This document shows, piece after piece, positions 1 to 10,217 of a DNA stretch of 21,657 bases; positions within the stretch are counted from its first letter, which is position 1, and each line of letters opens with the position of its first letter. Source of the DNA: Antrodiella citrinella (lineage: Eukaryota; Basidiomycota; Agaricomycetes; Polyporales; Steccherinaceae). The stretch spans positions 1 to 21,657 of the forward strand of contig SGPM01000404.1 in assembly GCA_004802725.1 (NCBI GenBank), read 5' to 3'. The position numbers were made by a program, and so were the translations under genes. A model generated the notes under the pieces. It was given only the letters and a program-made list of their open reading frames with translations. It was not told the origin of the DNA and made no database searches.

Positions 1-176
1 TTCGGTACTACGCTCGTACGGTCTCGTAGGTCACCGGGCGTTGCGCGAGTCATCTCGGACGACACACGAACCTCACCGGCCTACTCTACTCTATTCCTAG
101 GTCCTCGGCCCACCCTTACGACTCCTCTACTTACGCCCTTACGTGGTGTCCTCCTCCTGGAGTACCCCATTGTTGG
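1..176. other. Left edge, no recognisable gene
   Basis: Pyrimidine-rich sequence in which I see no reading frame that continues the kinase-like ORF to its right; that frame has a stop at 27-29. No repeat unit, RNA gene or promoter could be recognised. It may be an unrelated sequence joined to a truncated gene, or an intron and upstream exon too diverged to recognise. Confidence 0.3.
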
Positions 177-407
177 GTGGGTTACTTCTGCGTTCAGGAG
201 CCCGTCTGGTGCATCAACGTTATGCTGTCTAGTCATGGTGAAGCTTTCTTGATCGATTTCAGCTGGGCTGGCAAGGCTGGATTCGCGAAGTATCCCAGGT
301 CTCTGTCCAGTAGTATTAGGTGGGCGAACAGTGTAAAGGAGTTGGGGTTGATTAAGAAGGAACATGACCAGATGATGTTTGAGACGCAGTTTGACTTGGA
401 TTCCTAG
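177..407 (+). pseudogene. Kinase-like C-terminal fragment (Crinkler-associated type)
   Basis: The frame ends at the TAG at 405-407. It contains NVMLSSHGEAFLIDF, then WAGKAG and KYP, then SSSIRW and KKEHD. This resembles the C-terminal half of the kinase-like proteins that are abundant in mushroom genomes and often fused to Crinkler headers. In that family an HGDLR-type catalytic motif with two prolines precedes the N-V-M-L stretch. Here the upstream residues read PVWCI, so the catalytic loop is absent. The likely metal-binding aspartate (IDF) remains. The similarity appears to begin near 210. The fragment could be the last exon of a gene starting left of the window, with an acceptor at the TTCAG near 195-199, but the replaced catalytic residues argue for a truncated remnant. 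The family assignment is from memory of the motif order and was not searched. Confidence 0.5.
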
Positions 408-546
408 TCACTTTTTTTATGTACTGTTCTTTCATCGTTTGTATTGGAGTGCCGCTATAGTCTTCGTTCTACCACTCCTGAGCGGCATGACCGGGGCGGT
501 TACATAATAGGCGCCTCCGACATGTTTAAGCGTGCGCGTGTTCAGA

Positions 547-619
547 GTGGCCACTTGAACATTGACCACGACCACGCCCATTCCACGAACCATCCGACGC
601 GTTTCTCCCCTCATCTTCA
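547..619 (+). promoter_or_regulatory. Conserved upstream block of header gene 1
   Basis: A 73-base block ending about 35 bases before the ATG at 654 is repeated with about three mismatches at 20478-20550 on the other strand, upstream of the distant paralogue. It begins with the perfect palindrome GTGGCCAC, followed by CACGACCACG and a pyrimidine-rich end. Weaker similarity continues upstream (GTTACAT, GGCGCCTC, GTGCGC). Conservation of non-coding DNA at the same place before two diverged genes suggests a core promoter or 5' UTR, though recent duplication alone could also explain it. Confidence 0.6.
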
Positions 620-653
620 GAGCAATAACAACTCGTCGAGTCAGAAGGACAGC

Positions 654-1149
654 ATGGGACGGTCCACGAAGAACAGCGCGAAGAGTCGCCAGATAGTCGA
701 GCCTGAGCCTGTCGTTGAGGCTGAGGACGATGTTGATGTCAACTGCTTTTTCTTCTCCGAGCACAATTCCGATCATATCACATTTACCTTGAACATCGCG
801 AGAAGCAAATTCACCAAGCCACTCGAGTCCCTGTTGGAAGATGTCGCGACCAAGCTCATCCGCCATTACAAGTTTGATTCAGACATCAGCACCATCAGGT
901 TTTATACAGTACGCTGTCTTTCCATTTTCTTTTCACCCTGTTTGAGCGGAAAATCTCTTCTAGCTCAAGACTCCCCTCCAGGCCGAAGATGTTGACGAGG
1001 ATTGGGTCGGCAGCGTAGACAATATCAAGGCAATCGCAAAGTTTCGCCAGCCAACTACACGCATTAAGACTATCCTGGGAGCAGTGGAATCCTTCGATGA
1101 AGAGGCTCTTCATCTTCTCATCACAGCGGAAGAGGATATGACCGTATGA
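654..1149 (+). CDS. Crinkler-header-like small protein, copy 1
   Basis: Exons are 654-908 and 964-1149, with a 55-base phase-0 intron at 909-963 (GTACGC..CTAG). The product is 146 residues. After an acidic N-terminus it has VDVNCFFFSEHNS, then FTLNIA, KFTKPLESLL, TIRFYT and, after the intron, FDEEALHLLITAEE. This order (NC-F at the start, an F-x-L-x-I strand, a helix, a hydrophobic strand, a final HLLI strand) resembles the ubiquitin-like N-terminal header of Crinkler (CRN) proteins. No C-terminal effector domain follows; the protein stops a few residues after the header. No signal peptide is visible. The start was chosen because the paralogue also starts just after the conserved upstream block; a longer ORF opens at 444 but would translate that block. 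The function is unknown and the family assignment is inference. Confidence 0.6.
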
Positions 1150-1711
1150 AAGACGAACACCGTACCGGATACTATGGGCCCCTCTCGCCCTGCTACCTAG
1201 GAGTTGACCATCTGACTGGTAAAGAAGGCCAAATGCAAGACCTCCTCCAGCGTTGCAATACGTCCCAATACGCAGGAGGACAAAGACGGACAAGCATTTT
1301 GTATTGAAGCGTTGATGGATCTCTTTCTGCTGAGAATACCCTCTCCGTAAAAATTATCCCCACTGTTCCTCACATTTGGTCGAATTGAAACCCACATCAT
1401 ATCTATACCCTGCTCTCCGTGTTTATACCGATATTATCCATGATACTTCACTTCTTATCGTACATGCTACAACAACGCGAATGAAAAGAGGAGGTCTTTT
1501 CTGTATATCGCGTCGACACAACAGCGAGCTTGAGCCAATGAGAGTCCCCGATCCAGATCCGGCGTCATCGCCGTTCAAATCGGACACAGTCCCCGCATCG
1601 TCACCGAGGCGGCTAAGGTCTCCTTTAATATCATCGCTTCTTGTTCTTAACCTCCATCGTCGTATCATCCTCAAACGCATCGTACTGATCCCCAAACTTA
1701 CAGGACCGTAG
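1150..1711. other. Intergenic region between header gene 1 and GH15 gene
   Basis: About 560 bases without a supported gene. The first 30 or so bases still resemble the sequence after the stop of the paralogue (downstream of 19407 on the minus strand), so the duplication reaches into the 3' UTR. Open frames at 1376-1711 (+) and 1423-1731 (-) have low-complexity, serine- and arginine-rich translations with no family character. A TTACAG at 1698-1703 just before the GH15 ATG could be the acceptor of a 5' UTR intron, but no convincing donor stands out. Confidence 0.4.
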
Positions 1712-4700
1712 ATGAGTGTGGATATGAACATCAGGGAGCCTAAGGGCGAGCGAGGGTATATTTCTATCGCGGATCATGGATTGTAAGTGCTTCAAGTTGT
1801 GTGGTTGTGGGCGACGGAGTAACGATACCTTGAACAGGATCGGAAATTTGAGAACTGCGGCATTGGTGAGCGATTTCTACGTCTTTACATCCCCTCTACG
1901 ACACTCATAGGATCGATCAGGTCAGCATTGACGGTTCTAGTGAGTTCGACGTGCTCCTCCTTCAAGTCGAGTTGCAACTGAACGAACCATGACTGTCATA
2001 GTCGAGAGCTACTGCGTTCCAAACTTCGATTCGCCGTCCATTTTTGCTCGCATTTTGGACAAAGACAAAGCAAGTCCAGGCGTATGCGTATAAAGGCAGT
2101 GTCTTACTGTTTCTATAGGGCGGTCATTTCTCCATCACCCCAACGGTTCGATTCACGACCAAACAAAGCTACCTCCCAAGCTCCAACGTATGCCCCCTTT
2201 TGATCTGGTGTTTTCTCGGGATTTACATTTCACCAGGTTCTCCAAACTAAGTATGGATTCCGATGACCCTGGAAGGACGGTACTTATTTTGATTCAGGTT
2301 CTTGAACGAGAAGGGCGTCGCGACCGTCACAGGTGAGAGTAGCGAACCTTGCCGCTAGTCTGTATGACTCATACCAGTGTAGACTTTCTTCCTCGCCAGA
2401 ACAGCAGCAACACTTCACGGCCATTGCTTTCATGGCTCATTCGTCACGTTGAGGTTCGTGAGCTCAGTTACAATGGATATGCCGTAAATGACGATGCTCT
2501 TTTAAGGCTGTCCGGGGAGAGATCCCCATTCGCGTCGAGTGCGCACCAGCTTTCAATTATGCCCGTTCGAAGCATACCATGGAGATTCTCCCCGATCTCT
2601 CTATCCCAGGTCCAGAATCTGACCCGCCGCACAACAAAGCGTTCTTTTCTTCCTCAGAAGCTGAACTCAAGCTGGATTTGCGATATGTCCTCGAAACCTC
2701 CCTAGCAGGCGTCGCGGAGCCTCACGTAGAACTGAAGCCCTTGGACTTGACAAAGAAGGGACATAAGGGTCTGAGCGTGTACACAGAATTGGTCCTCCTG
2801 GAGGGTCAAGCGGTTACGTTCATTCTAAGAACACCTCCAGACCACGTGTACCCTGACGCGGCTACTCGACCTAGCGTTGCCAGGGCTAACGAGCTGGGTG
2901 TGCCATACGAGAGTAAGCTATCATTTTACGTGCAAGAACAATGCTGAGATAGTGCCAGAACTCGTGATTGGAGCTTCATCCCTCAGGGCGCCCGATGATC
3001 CTCTTCTTTCCAAGGTGCGGCTGTTCATCCTAGGTTGCGCTCAAGAAGTTCATTCGCGTTCATAGCGTCTCGTGCATGAGCTACTAGAGACCACAAATTT
3101 ATACTGGAATTCGTGGATTCGTCGGTCAACTTATGAGGGATCGTGGAAAGAGGCCGTGAACCGCAGCGCGCTCGCCTTGAAGCTACTGATCTACGAACCC
3201 ACCGGTATGGCTTGGCAGAGCATCTGTTTAGAACTTCATGTCTCATAATCTCCACAGGTGCCGTCGTAGCCAGTCCTACGTTCAGTCTCCCAGAGTATAT
3301 CGGAGGAACTCGTAACTGGGATTACCGGTGGATACTCTACTAACGTTCATGGACTACGCGCTCAATTGACTTACAGAGCATCTTGGATCCGGGATTCGTC
3401 GTTCACCTTGTACGCGCTCATCCGCTTGGGATTCACATACGAGGCGAACGGTATGATTTACTCTCATTCAGGTGCCTACGTACCCCTGACATGTTTGACA
3501 GCGTACATGGACTTCATATTCCAGCGAATCAAGGACAGAAACCCGGATGGCTCACTGAGCATCATGTGCGCATTTCTCAGATTTTGGTGTGAAGATGCTG
3601 CTGACCCCTGCTGTCCAGGTATACCATTCACGGTTCGTACTCAGTATCCTTCGCTTGGTATGGCGAACATATAGTTCATTACCAATTACCACAACAGGAG
3701 AGAAGATATTCCCAGAGGAGGAGCTGACCCATCTGGATGGGCATCAAGGGTCCAAACCTGTTCGGTAAGTGTGTCAAGTCAAAGTCGAGGGACTGTGGTC
3801 TAATCCTCTTCCACAGGATCGGGAACGGCGCCATCGATCATGTTCAGTTGGTACGTGTTCAATTTTCCGAAATGACATGCCGTTCAACGATACCCTGCAG
3901 GATATCTATGGCGAGCTGTATGGAGCGTTTCGTGATCCTACGTTTATGATGCTGACTGTATTGTACACTTGACACTGACAGGATGGATTGTATATACCTC
4001 GGACAGAAGGTGAGTCCTCAATCGAGTATCATTTTTTCGAAAGGATCAGATTTCACGGCTATTTGCATAGTATGGTAAGCCCTTGGTGAGTTCAATATTT
4101 CATCTGGACGCACGTAGAGGATGCTGACTTTCGGTAGGGCTATGATACGTGGTAAGTCCAAATATATTTCCGTCTGCGTGCGTTGTCTACATAACCTTGC
4201 AGGGTATCGGTCAGAGAGCTGTACGTCTTATGTCATCTGTATCGAACTGGATGCTCACAAACTTTTGTAGGGTTGATTGTGAGCCTTTACTCATGCACAT
4301 CCGCGTCCACCAAATTTACGGATCCTCTCTCAGATGTGCTCACGGTGTACAACGAGCCGGATTTGTACGTAGATTTCGTCACTATAGTAGGGACATGTAG
4401 GACTAAGACGATCCATGTTACGCTCCTTTGTATTGTCGTTGTATGTACAGGTCCATCTGGTCAGTGCGCGTTCACGACCCTGTTGATGGAAAGGGCTCTC
4501 TTACGAAACACAACAGGGAGGTGCGCGGGAAGAAGAAGCATTTCACGGTGCGTCCTCAATAAGTTCTTATCTTTCAAGTACCAAATGCTGATATCTCGCT
4601 CGTTCTGAATATCAGTACTCGAAGGTGAGCACTTTGCTCAATAATACGCTCAGATACTCAAGGAATGCTTCGTAGATCATGATGTGGTACGTAGCAGGAC

Positions 4701-5723
4701 CCGTTCAATTGTATCGCAGCCCTCACTTATTCTTCACAGGGTTGCCATAGACCGAGGCAAGTCATCCCGTATTCTACCAGCTGTAGTATTCATCACTGGC
4801 ACTTATAGGTCTCCGCCTCGCGGATAAACGATCCCTCCCTTGTCCTCGACGTCTCGAATGGCTCCAAGCGCGTGACGATCTGTACGAGCAGATCATGACC
4901 AAGGCGTGGAACGCCGACAAGGGCTTCTTCGGTCAGAGCTACGAAGATACACACGTTCTTGATTCGTCCTTGATGATCATGCCGTTGGTGTTCTTCTCGA
5001 CCTCGGTAGGTCGCGTTATGATGCTCTCTCTATGAATTGATGCTGATATCTGGTCCAGGCGGACCCTCGGTTCTTGGGTACCCTCAAGCAGATCTTGAAG
5101 ACTCCGGAGAGAGGCGGTCTGACTTCCAATGTATGTTACTTCTGTCATCTATCTGTGCTCACGCCATAATATGTGTCCTGTCAGGGTCTGGTCTATCGCT
5201 ATGACGTAACAAAGTCGGACGATGGTGTTGGTGGTGAAGAGGGCACGTTCTGTTTGTGTACGCTCTGGTATGTGACCTCTCACTGGTCTGTCGGAAGTGA
5301 AAGCTGACTTTGGTTGTCAGGTGTATCGAAGCTCTTGCCCGCGCTGGAGAGTACGATAAGCCCTCCTTGGTGAAAGCGATTGCTATGTTCGAGGTATGTG
5401 CAACCCGTGCCCGGTACCGCAGATAGAGTCAACTCAGATGATTGCTCAGGACTTCTTGCAATACACGAACCACGTCGGGCTTTGCACGGAAGAGATATCT
5501 GAAGCCGGGGACGGGTATGTGATACTCCAAGAATCGTTTCGCTCCCACTAACACGCTCTACGTCTCCCTCCTTTAGCCTCGGTAATGCTGTTCAGGGCTT
5601 CACGTAAGGCTCTCCGTCGTCTTATTGCCGCTATACGTTCTCATCGATTCTACTTCCAGACACGTCACTCTTATATCTGCAGCGTATAATCTTTCCAGGA
5701 TGCAGAAGAAGTTTAAGTTGTGA
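1712..5723 (+). CDS. GH15 family glycosidase (glucoamylase/trehalase-like)
   Basis: My splice model gives 697 residues from 36 exons: 1712-1782, 1838-1865, 1921-1939, 2002-2069, 2119-2187, 2237-2250, 2298-2332, 2383-2453, 2507-2912, 2953-3014, 3066-3204, 3258-3327, 3377-3450, 3502-3565, 3619-3632, 3698-3764, 3817-3850, 3901-3917, 3982-4009, 4071-4085, 4138-4151, 4203-4220, 4271-4278, 4334-4364, 4451-4463, 4521-4547, 4616-4624, 4676-4686, 4740-4756, 4809-5005, 5059-5130, 5185-5267, 5321-5393, 5450-5514, 5577-5603, 5660-5723. The N-terminus has the family signature ([17 protein letters not shown], then [18 protein letters not shown]). Later come [42 protein letters not shown] and THLDGH. The expected acidic catalytic positions are present as GGEEGTF near residue 612 and GLCTEEIS near 660. 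There is no signal peptide, so it is probably an intracellular glucan or trehalose hydrolase; substrate cannot be told. A TAG directly precedes the ATG in frame. No disabling change was seen. Introns at 2070 and 4757 begin with GC. Confidence 0.88.
2070..2118 (+). other. GC-AG intron in GH15 gene
   Basis: The donor is GCAAGT and the acceptor TATAG, 49 bases. It joins LDKDK to GGHFS, which is the family sequence at this point. A GT donor 12 bases downstream (GTATGC at 2082) would give a 37-base intron and insert four residues (ASPG), so the GC donor is the better choice. Confidence 0.7.
4757..4808 (+). other. Second GC-AG intron in GH15 gene
   Basis: The donor is GCAAGT and the acceptor TATAG, 52 bases. 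It joins VAIDRG to LRLAD in frame (phase 1), as expected for the family. No GT donor nearby preserves both the frame and the conserved glycine. Confidence 0.7.
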
Positions 5724-5934
5724 TAGGGAAGAAACGAAGGCAGGAGGTCTGTACGAATATACCTGGGAACAGGCGAAGCTGTATCATTTCAAGTTGCAAT
5801 TGGGTAGACTTCTTGGTAGTTTGATGTGTGTAGGCACTCATTTGCAATGAGAACTCGATGGTGTTACATACAGTACGAAATACATCATGAACAGGGAATA
5901 CAACAAAGAATGTACCGATTGTTCAATTTGTCCG

Positions 5935-8078
5935 TTATGGCTGAGCAGGCGGTACGTCTACTACAAATCGCGTAAAACAATCACGGAGTGGCGACAGCGA
6001 ACCACGGTTCGCAAAATGGTACATCAGGAGGTGCGTATTTTGCCAGTTGGGAGGGATACCCGCGTCATCGACTGCCGTGATGATCAGCACCGTGAACTTC
6101 TCCCGGTCGAACACTTCGTGGAGGAAGTGCGGGTGCCAGTCGAAAATCCTCCGCAGGAGGTCGCTGAAGTTCGCTTGGCGTTCGGTGCGGGCGATGACTT
6201 CGCGTTCGTCTATGTCTATCAGGAAACCAGGTTGTCTGAAGGAATATAGACACTGTGAGCATTCTCAGTCTTTGCTGTGCCAGGCCATCTTACCTTGTGT
6301 TAGGACGCGGTGACCGTGCCAGCTTGAACAAACAGTGCCGGACGTCCTCGGAGCTGCTGGCAAGTAGGGTGCTGATGATGGATCGGAAATGCCGCCTCTC
6401 GAAAAGGAGTGCTAGGATATCCGACACCTCTTCGACAGAGAACGCCCGACACAATAACGAAGGACGTGTCTCGACGATGTCCGAAACGATGTCGCAAAAA
6501 GAGTCCAATATTTCCCTGTGATCGAGGATCTTCCGAGAACCATTCTCGAGTGCCATGGTAGTAGAGAGGAAGGGACACTCCTCCAAGTTAAGACACGACC
6601 TCCTGAGTTTCTCATTCAACACGAGAAAAAGATAATAGACAAAAGGGAGGACCAACCAGGCCGATTGGCGCAGACTGTTCAATTTGCGTATGAATATTTG
6701 CACGTCCGTTTCGTCCCATTCCGACAGATCGATCTCGTCTCCTCGGCCCATCCCAATAGAATACAGAACGACACCGAACAAAGACGATGAATGATCGCTA
6801 TCCAGTAAAATGGATGGGTGCTTCTTGATGATGGTGAGGATGAGGTCACAGAATCGGTCGGAGAGACTAGATTGTCTCTTCTCCTGGTACGCCGCATTGT
6901 CCTCTTCGGACAACTGGGCAATCAGGCGGGGAACAAGGTTTCTGCGTCTCGTTGTAAGTATAATCGGGCTTGGCCCATAGTATACACTGAACTCACTCGC
7001 TAGAAATTTTGAGACACCAGAGCTGTTCAAGGAACAGCCGAATCTCTTCTAACGGTTGCTGCAAAACAGCTTGAACAAGTTGACGGTAAGGCGCGCGCCG
7101 ACACATCACAAGCATGACGAGCTGCATGGCCCGCCGTCTCACTTTTGGAGGGTATAACCCCGCTCTGTGAACGCAAGCAAGCAAACACGTCAACACCCTC
7201 AATTCGGCGGATATTCACGTCCTTGAGCGTTACGTTTACTCACCTCTGAAGTTCGATGAGATCAATTGTCGCTACGGAGGACATCCCAGCCCCATCTCGA
7301 TCCAACTGACTTGCGATCCTCCTCAACCGCACCTGTATATCGACCACCTCAATCCCCTTGATAACCATGTTCCCCACAGCCATTATGGCTTTCCCCGACA
7401 GCGACCCCATTCCCCGAAACGAGGACGCAGACGTCACAGTGTCTCCATGGGAGGACAACGACGATCCCTCTGAACTGACATCCGAGTTGCTGGCGGATTC
7501 GATGAGTACTTCCAAGTCGTCATCTTCTTCGGCCAACACAGCCAGTGCGCGTGTCCTCGAGTTCCTAGGAAAGAGAGCCCCAAAGCATCCTAGGAAGGAT
7601 GTCATTATGTCGAGATGCTGCGGATCGAGTCTATTTGCCCTTAGATAGAATCTATCTGGCAGAAGGATACGTGATCTGGTTACGAGGGACGAGGAGGGGG
7701 ATCCTGGGGGAACCTAATCCCTCTTGATAGTTGAGAATCTACAGCCTCAGCCATTTTGTACTGGTTCACTTCTCCGCAGTCGCGGTGATTCGGCAAGTAG
7801 GTCGGAGGAGCGTCAATGTCAGTCTTCGAGAGCGCTCACCGTGGACAGCTTCAGCTTGCATATTTTTGACATACCATTCTCAGCGAAAAGACGTCGATGT
7901 TGTATACGAAGAGTCCTTTCATGAAAGCAGGTCACAACAGACGAGGACACCCCTTGATAGTGACAAGTCGTCCGCGACATTACGCAGTATCAAGGTCTTT
8001 GCGTTCACTGGTACTGTCTTGTCCTCTTCGTGGACTGGACAGTCTCATTCTATCGAACTCTGCGAAATTCCTGTCCAT
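5935..8078 (-). CDS. Unrecognised helical protein, about 572 residues
   Basis: The 3' four exons are well supported: the first ends at 7244, then 7164-6997, 6947-6294 and 6235-5935 (stop TAA at 5937-5935). They are joined by introns of 79, 49 and 58 bases with GTGAGT or GTAAGA donors, and all phases agree. The open frame of the first of these runs upstream of the ATG at 7605 to about 7703 (LPDRFYLRANRLDPQHLDIM), so that ATG is probably internal. A tentative 5' model adds 8078-7984 and 7915-7875, with acceptors at 7916 and 7704. It keeps the frame and totals 573 codons, but the 171-base intron it needs is unusually long here. The protein is rich in hydrophobic helices, with an acidic serine-rich N-terminal third and no transmembrane run I would call. 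I recognise no domain; an armadillo- or HEAT-like solenoid is possible but unproven. It is convergent with the GH15 gene, whose stop lies 211 bases away. Confidence 0.6.
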
Positions 8079-8365
8079 AGCGACAAAGCAAGTCGTCGCA
8101 GATGAACGAGCATGCACCACAGAATAGTGGTAGAGGTCCTGAGAAGTGACCTAGATCAACTGCGACTGCGCCATAATACTTGAGAATTTTGAGTTGACGG
8201 GCAACAGACGGCCTTGGCCATGGGTTCATCAGATTGTCGGTGCACAGCAGGCACTGGGAGCAGTGCAGAACGTGGAGGCACCTCCAAATGACACACCAGT
8301 CTCATGAACCCAGAATAAAGATGTATTGACGATCTAACTACCTGATTTTGCTTCCAGCACCACAC
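8079..8365. other. Spacer between two minus-strand genes
   Basis: The 287 bases hold the 3' flank of the complex I gene and presumably the promoter of the unrecognised gene. No reading frame with family character and no clear TATA element were seen. Confidence 0.4.
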
Positions 8366-10143
8366 TCATTGGGCACTCGGTGCTGTGACTTCAGGCAAGT
8401 TCGCGCCCAAGTTGTCTGGCAGCGCCAACGTAGGGTCCGTCTGGCTCTTCAGTCTGCCACCGAACAAGACGGGTCCATTTGCTTCCCGGAAGGCGTCAAT
8501 GCGCTTCTCCACCTCGGGTCGGAAATGACGCATCAGACCTTGGATAGGCCAAGCGGCGGCGTCACCCAAAGCACAGATGGTGCGACCCTCAACTTGCTTA
8601 CTATATTAGAGGTGAATGGGGCTGAGAAACGCAAAACATATGGAGAAGCGTAGGAGACTCACGTCAACTCGAGGAGCATGTCAATCTCACGCTGGTGTCC
8701 CCTGCCCTCCACAAAGCGGTCCATCATGTTCATCATCCAGGTTGTACCTTCTCTGCAAGGCGTGCACTGTCCGCAAGACTCGTGTTTGTAGAACTAGGGA
8801 TCTCGTCAGCTATAATTCGATACGAGGAACAAAGATGCGACCCACATGGGCAAACCGAGCAATGGCACGAACAATGTCAGTCGACTTGTCCATGACGATA
8901 ACAGCGCCTGTTCCCAGACCGGATTGAGCGTCCTTCAAGGAGTCGAAGTCCATCCTACGTGCAAGAGATGAGCGGAGATTACAGGATGTGAATGACGTTG
9001 ACTTACAGAACCTCCTCGCACTTCTTGATAGGCAAAACGGGGACAGAACTGCCACCAGGGATGATACCGAGGAGGTTATCCCAACCGCCACGGACACCAC
9101 CACAGTGCTTCTCGATCAGGTCCCGCAAAGGGATACTCATCTCTTCCTCCACGACGCACGGGTTGTTAACATGACCGGAGATGCAGAACAACTTCGTGCC
9201 TTGGTTCCGCTCCCTTCCGAAAGACGCGAACCACGAGCCTCCTCGTCTGCAAATAGTGGGGGCGACAGCCACGGTCTCGACATTGGCGACAGTCGTTGGG
9301 CATCCAAACAAGCCAACATCGGCGGGGAATGGGGGTTTGAGACGCGGCTTTCCCTGCTTTCCCTCCAAACTCTCAATCAACGCAGTCTCCTCTCCACAAA
9401 CGTACGCTCCAGCACCGCGGTGAAGATAGACGTCGAATCCATAGCCCGAGCCGCAAGCGTTCTTGCCAAGGAACCCGGCCTTGTAGGCCTCGTTGATGGC
9501 TTGCTGCACGTGAGAAGCCTCTTGGTAGAACTCACCGCGGATGTAGATATAGGCAGCGGTGGCGTTCATAGCACGTCCAGCGACGAGACAGCCCTCGACG
9601 AGCTTGTGCGGGTCACCACGCAGGATCTCCCTATCTTTGCAGGTGCCAGGCTCGCCCTCGTCTGCGTTGACGACCAGGTAACGGGGACGCGGGTCCTTCT
9701 CCCAACCGGGCTTGTTCATGAAACTCCACTTCAAGCCACTAGGGAAGCCGGCGCCGCCACGGCCACGCAGACCAGAATCCTTCATAGTTTGGATGATCCA
9801 TGAGTCGCCCTTAGCCAGGATATCCTTCGTGCGATGCCAGTCTCCGCGAGACTAAAAGCTCGTTCTGAGTACGAACATGGACAGAAAGAGACAGAATGCA
9901 CGCACCATTGCCCCCTTGATACCATGATCATGCTTACAATACACATTTGTGAAAATGCGGTCCTGGTCTTTCAGCCCTCCATATCGCCTCACGGGTGGGT
10001 CCTGTACCGTTGCGAAATTTCGGTGATGAAGTTTGGCCTTGAGCGGCCGTGGTATCCCTGCAGAAATGCATGAGCCCGCTATCAAACNTTCTGTACTGAG
10101 AGGACGAACGGGTGCGTGTCGCTGAGGACGACGCTCTCAACAT
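8366..10143 (-). CDS. nuo-51: NADH:ubiquinone oxidoreductase 51 kDa subunit, mitochondrial complex I
   Basis: This subunit binds NADH and FMN and carries a 4Fe-4S cluster (N3) at the tip of the peripheral arm of complex I in the mitochondrial matrix. Six exons: 10143-10110, 10057-9906, 9851-9007, 8954-8846, 8793-8663, 8600-8366, giving 501 residues, the usual length. The start [12 protein letters not shown] followed by RNFATVQD is a typical arginine-rich presequence. [11 protein letters not shown] near residues 91-101 is the FMN-binding glycine loop. CGQCTPC supplies Cys387, Cys390 and Cys393, and Cys433 (TICALGD) is the fourth cluster ligand. The first intron uses a GTTCGT donor; it was chosen over GTACAG because only it is phase 1 as exon 2 requires. 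The ambiguous base at 10088 falls inside that intron. In-frame ATGs lie 42 and 54 bases upstream, but the chosen one gives the best presequence. The gene looks intact. Confidence 0.95.
10088..10088. other. Ambiguous base (N) in intron 1 of nuo-51
   Basis: A single N in the assembly. It lies within the proposed 52-base intron 10109-10058, so it does not affect the predicted protein. A second N is at 10293 in the upstream gap. They suggest a stretch of poorer consensus between 10.0 and 10.3 kb. Confidence 0.95.
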
Positions 10144-10203
10144 CGTTGTCGCTGTTGTGGTCGATGAGCAAGACGTCGCCAACATCTGCGACCCCATTGG
10201 CGG

Positions 10204-10217
10204 CCGGGAAATCCCGG
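10204..10217. repeat. Small inverted repeat upstream of nuo-51
   Basis: CCGGGA, two A bases, then TCCCGG form a perfect 6-base inverted repeat about 60 bases before the nuo-51 start. It could be a site for a dimeric regulator or chance; nothing else supports function. Confidence 0.25.

Noticed and set aside
444..995. A 183-codon frame starting at 444 as the full header gene 1
   Set aside because: It translates the conserved promoter block and reads through the intron; the paralogues support a start at 654 and splicing at 909-963.
2082..2118. A conventional GT donor (GTATGC) for GH15 intron 4
   Set aside because: It would leave a 37-base intron, shorter than any other here, and insert four residues into a conserved motif; the GC donor gives 49 bases and the family sequence.
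8988..9803. A 271-codon plus-strand open frame
   Set aside because: It is the exact antisense of the main nuo-51 exon, whose minus-strand translation matches the complex I subunit throughout.
10141..10197. Upstream in-frame ATGs for nuo-51
   Set aside because: They add a threonine- and serine-rich extension; the start at 10143 already gives a typical mitochondrial presequence.
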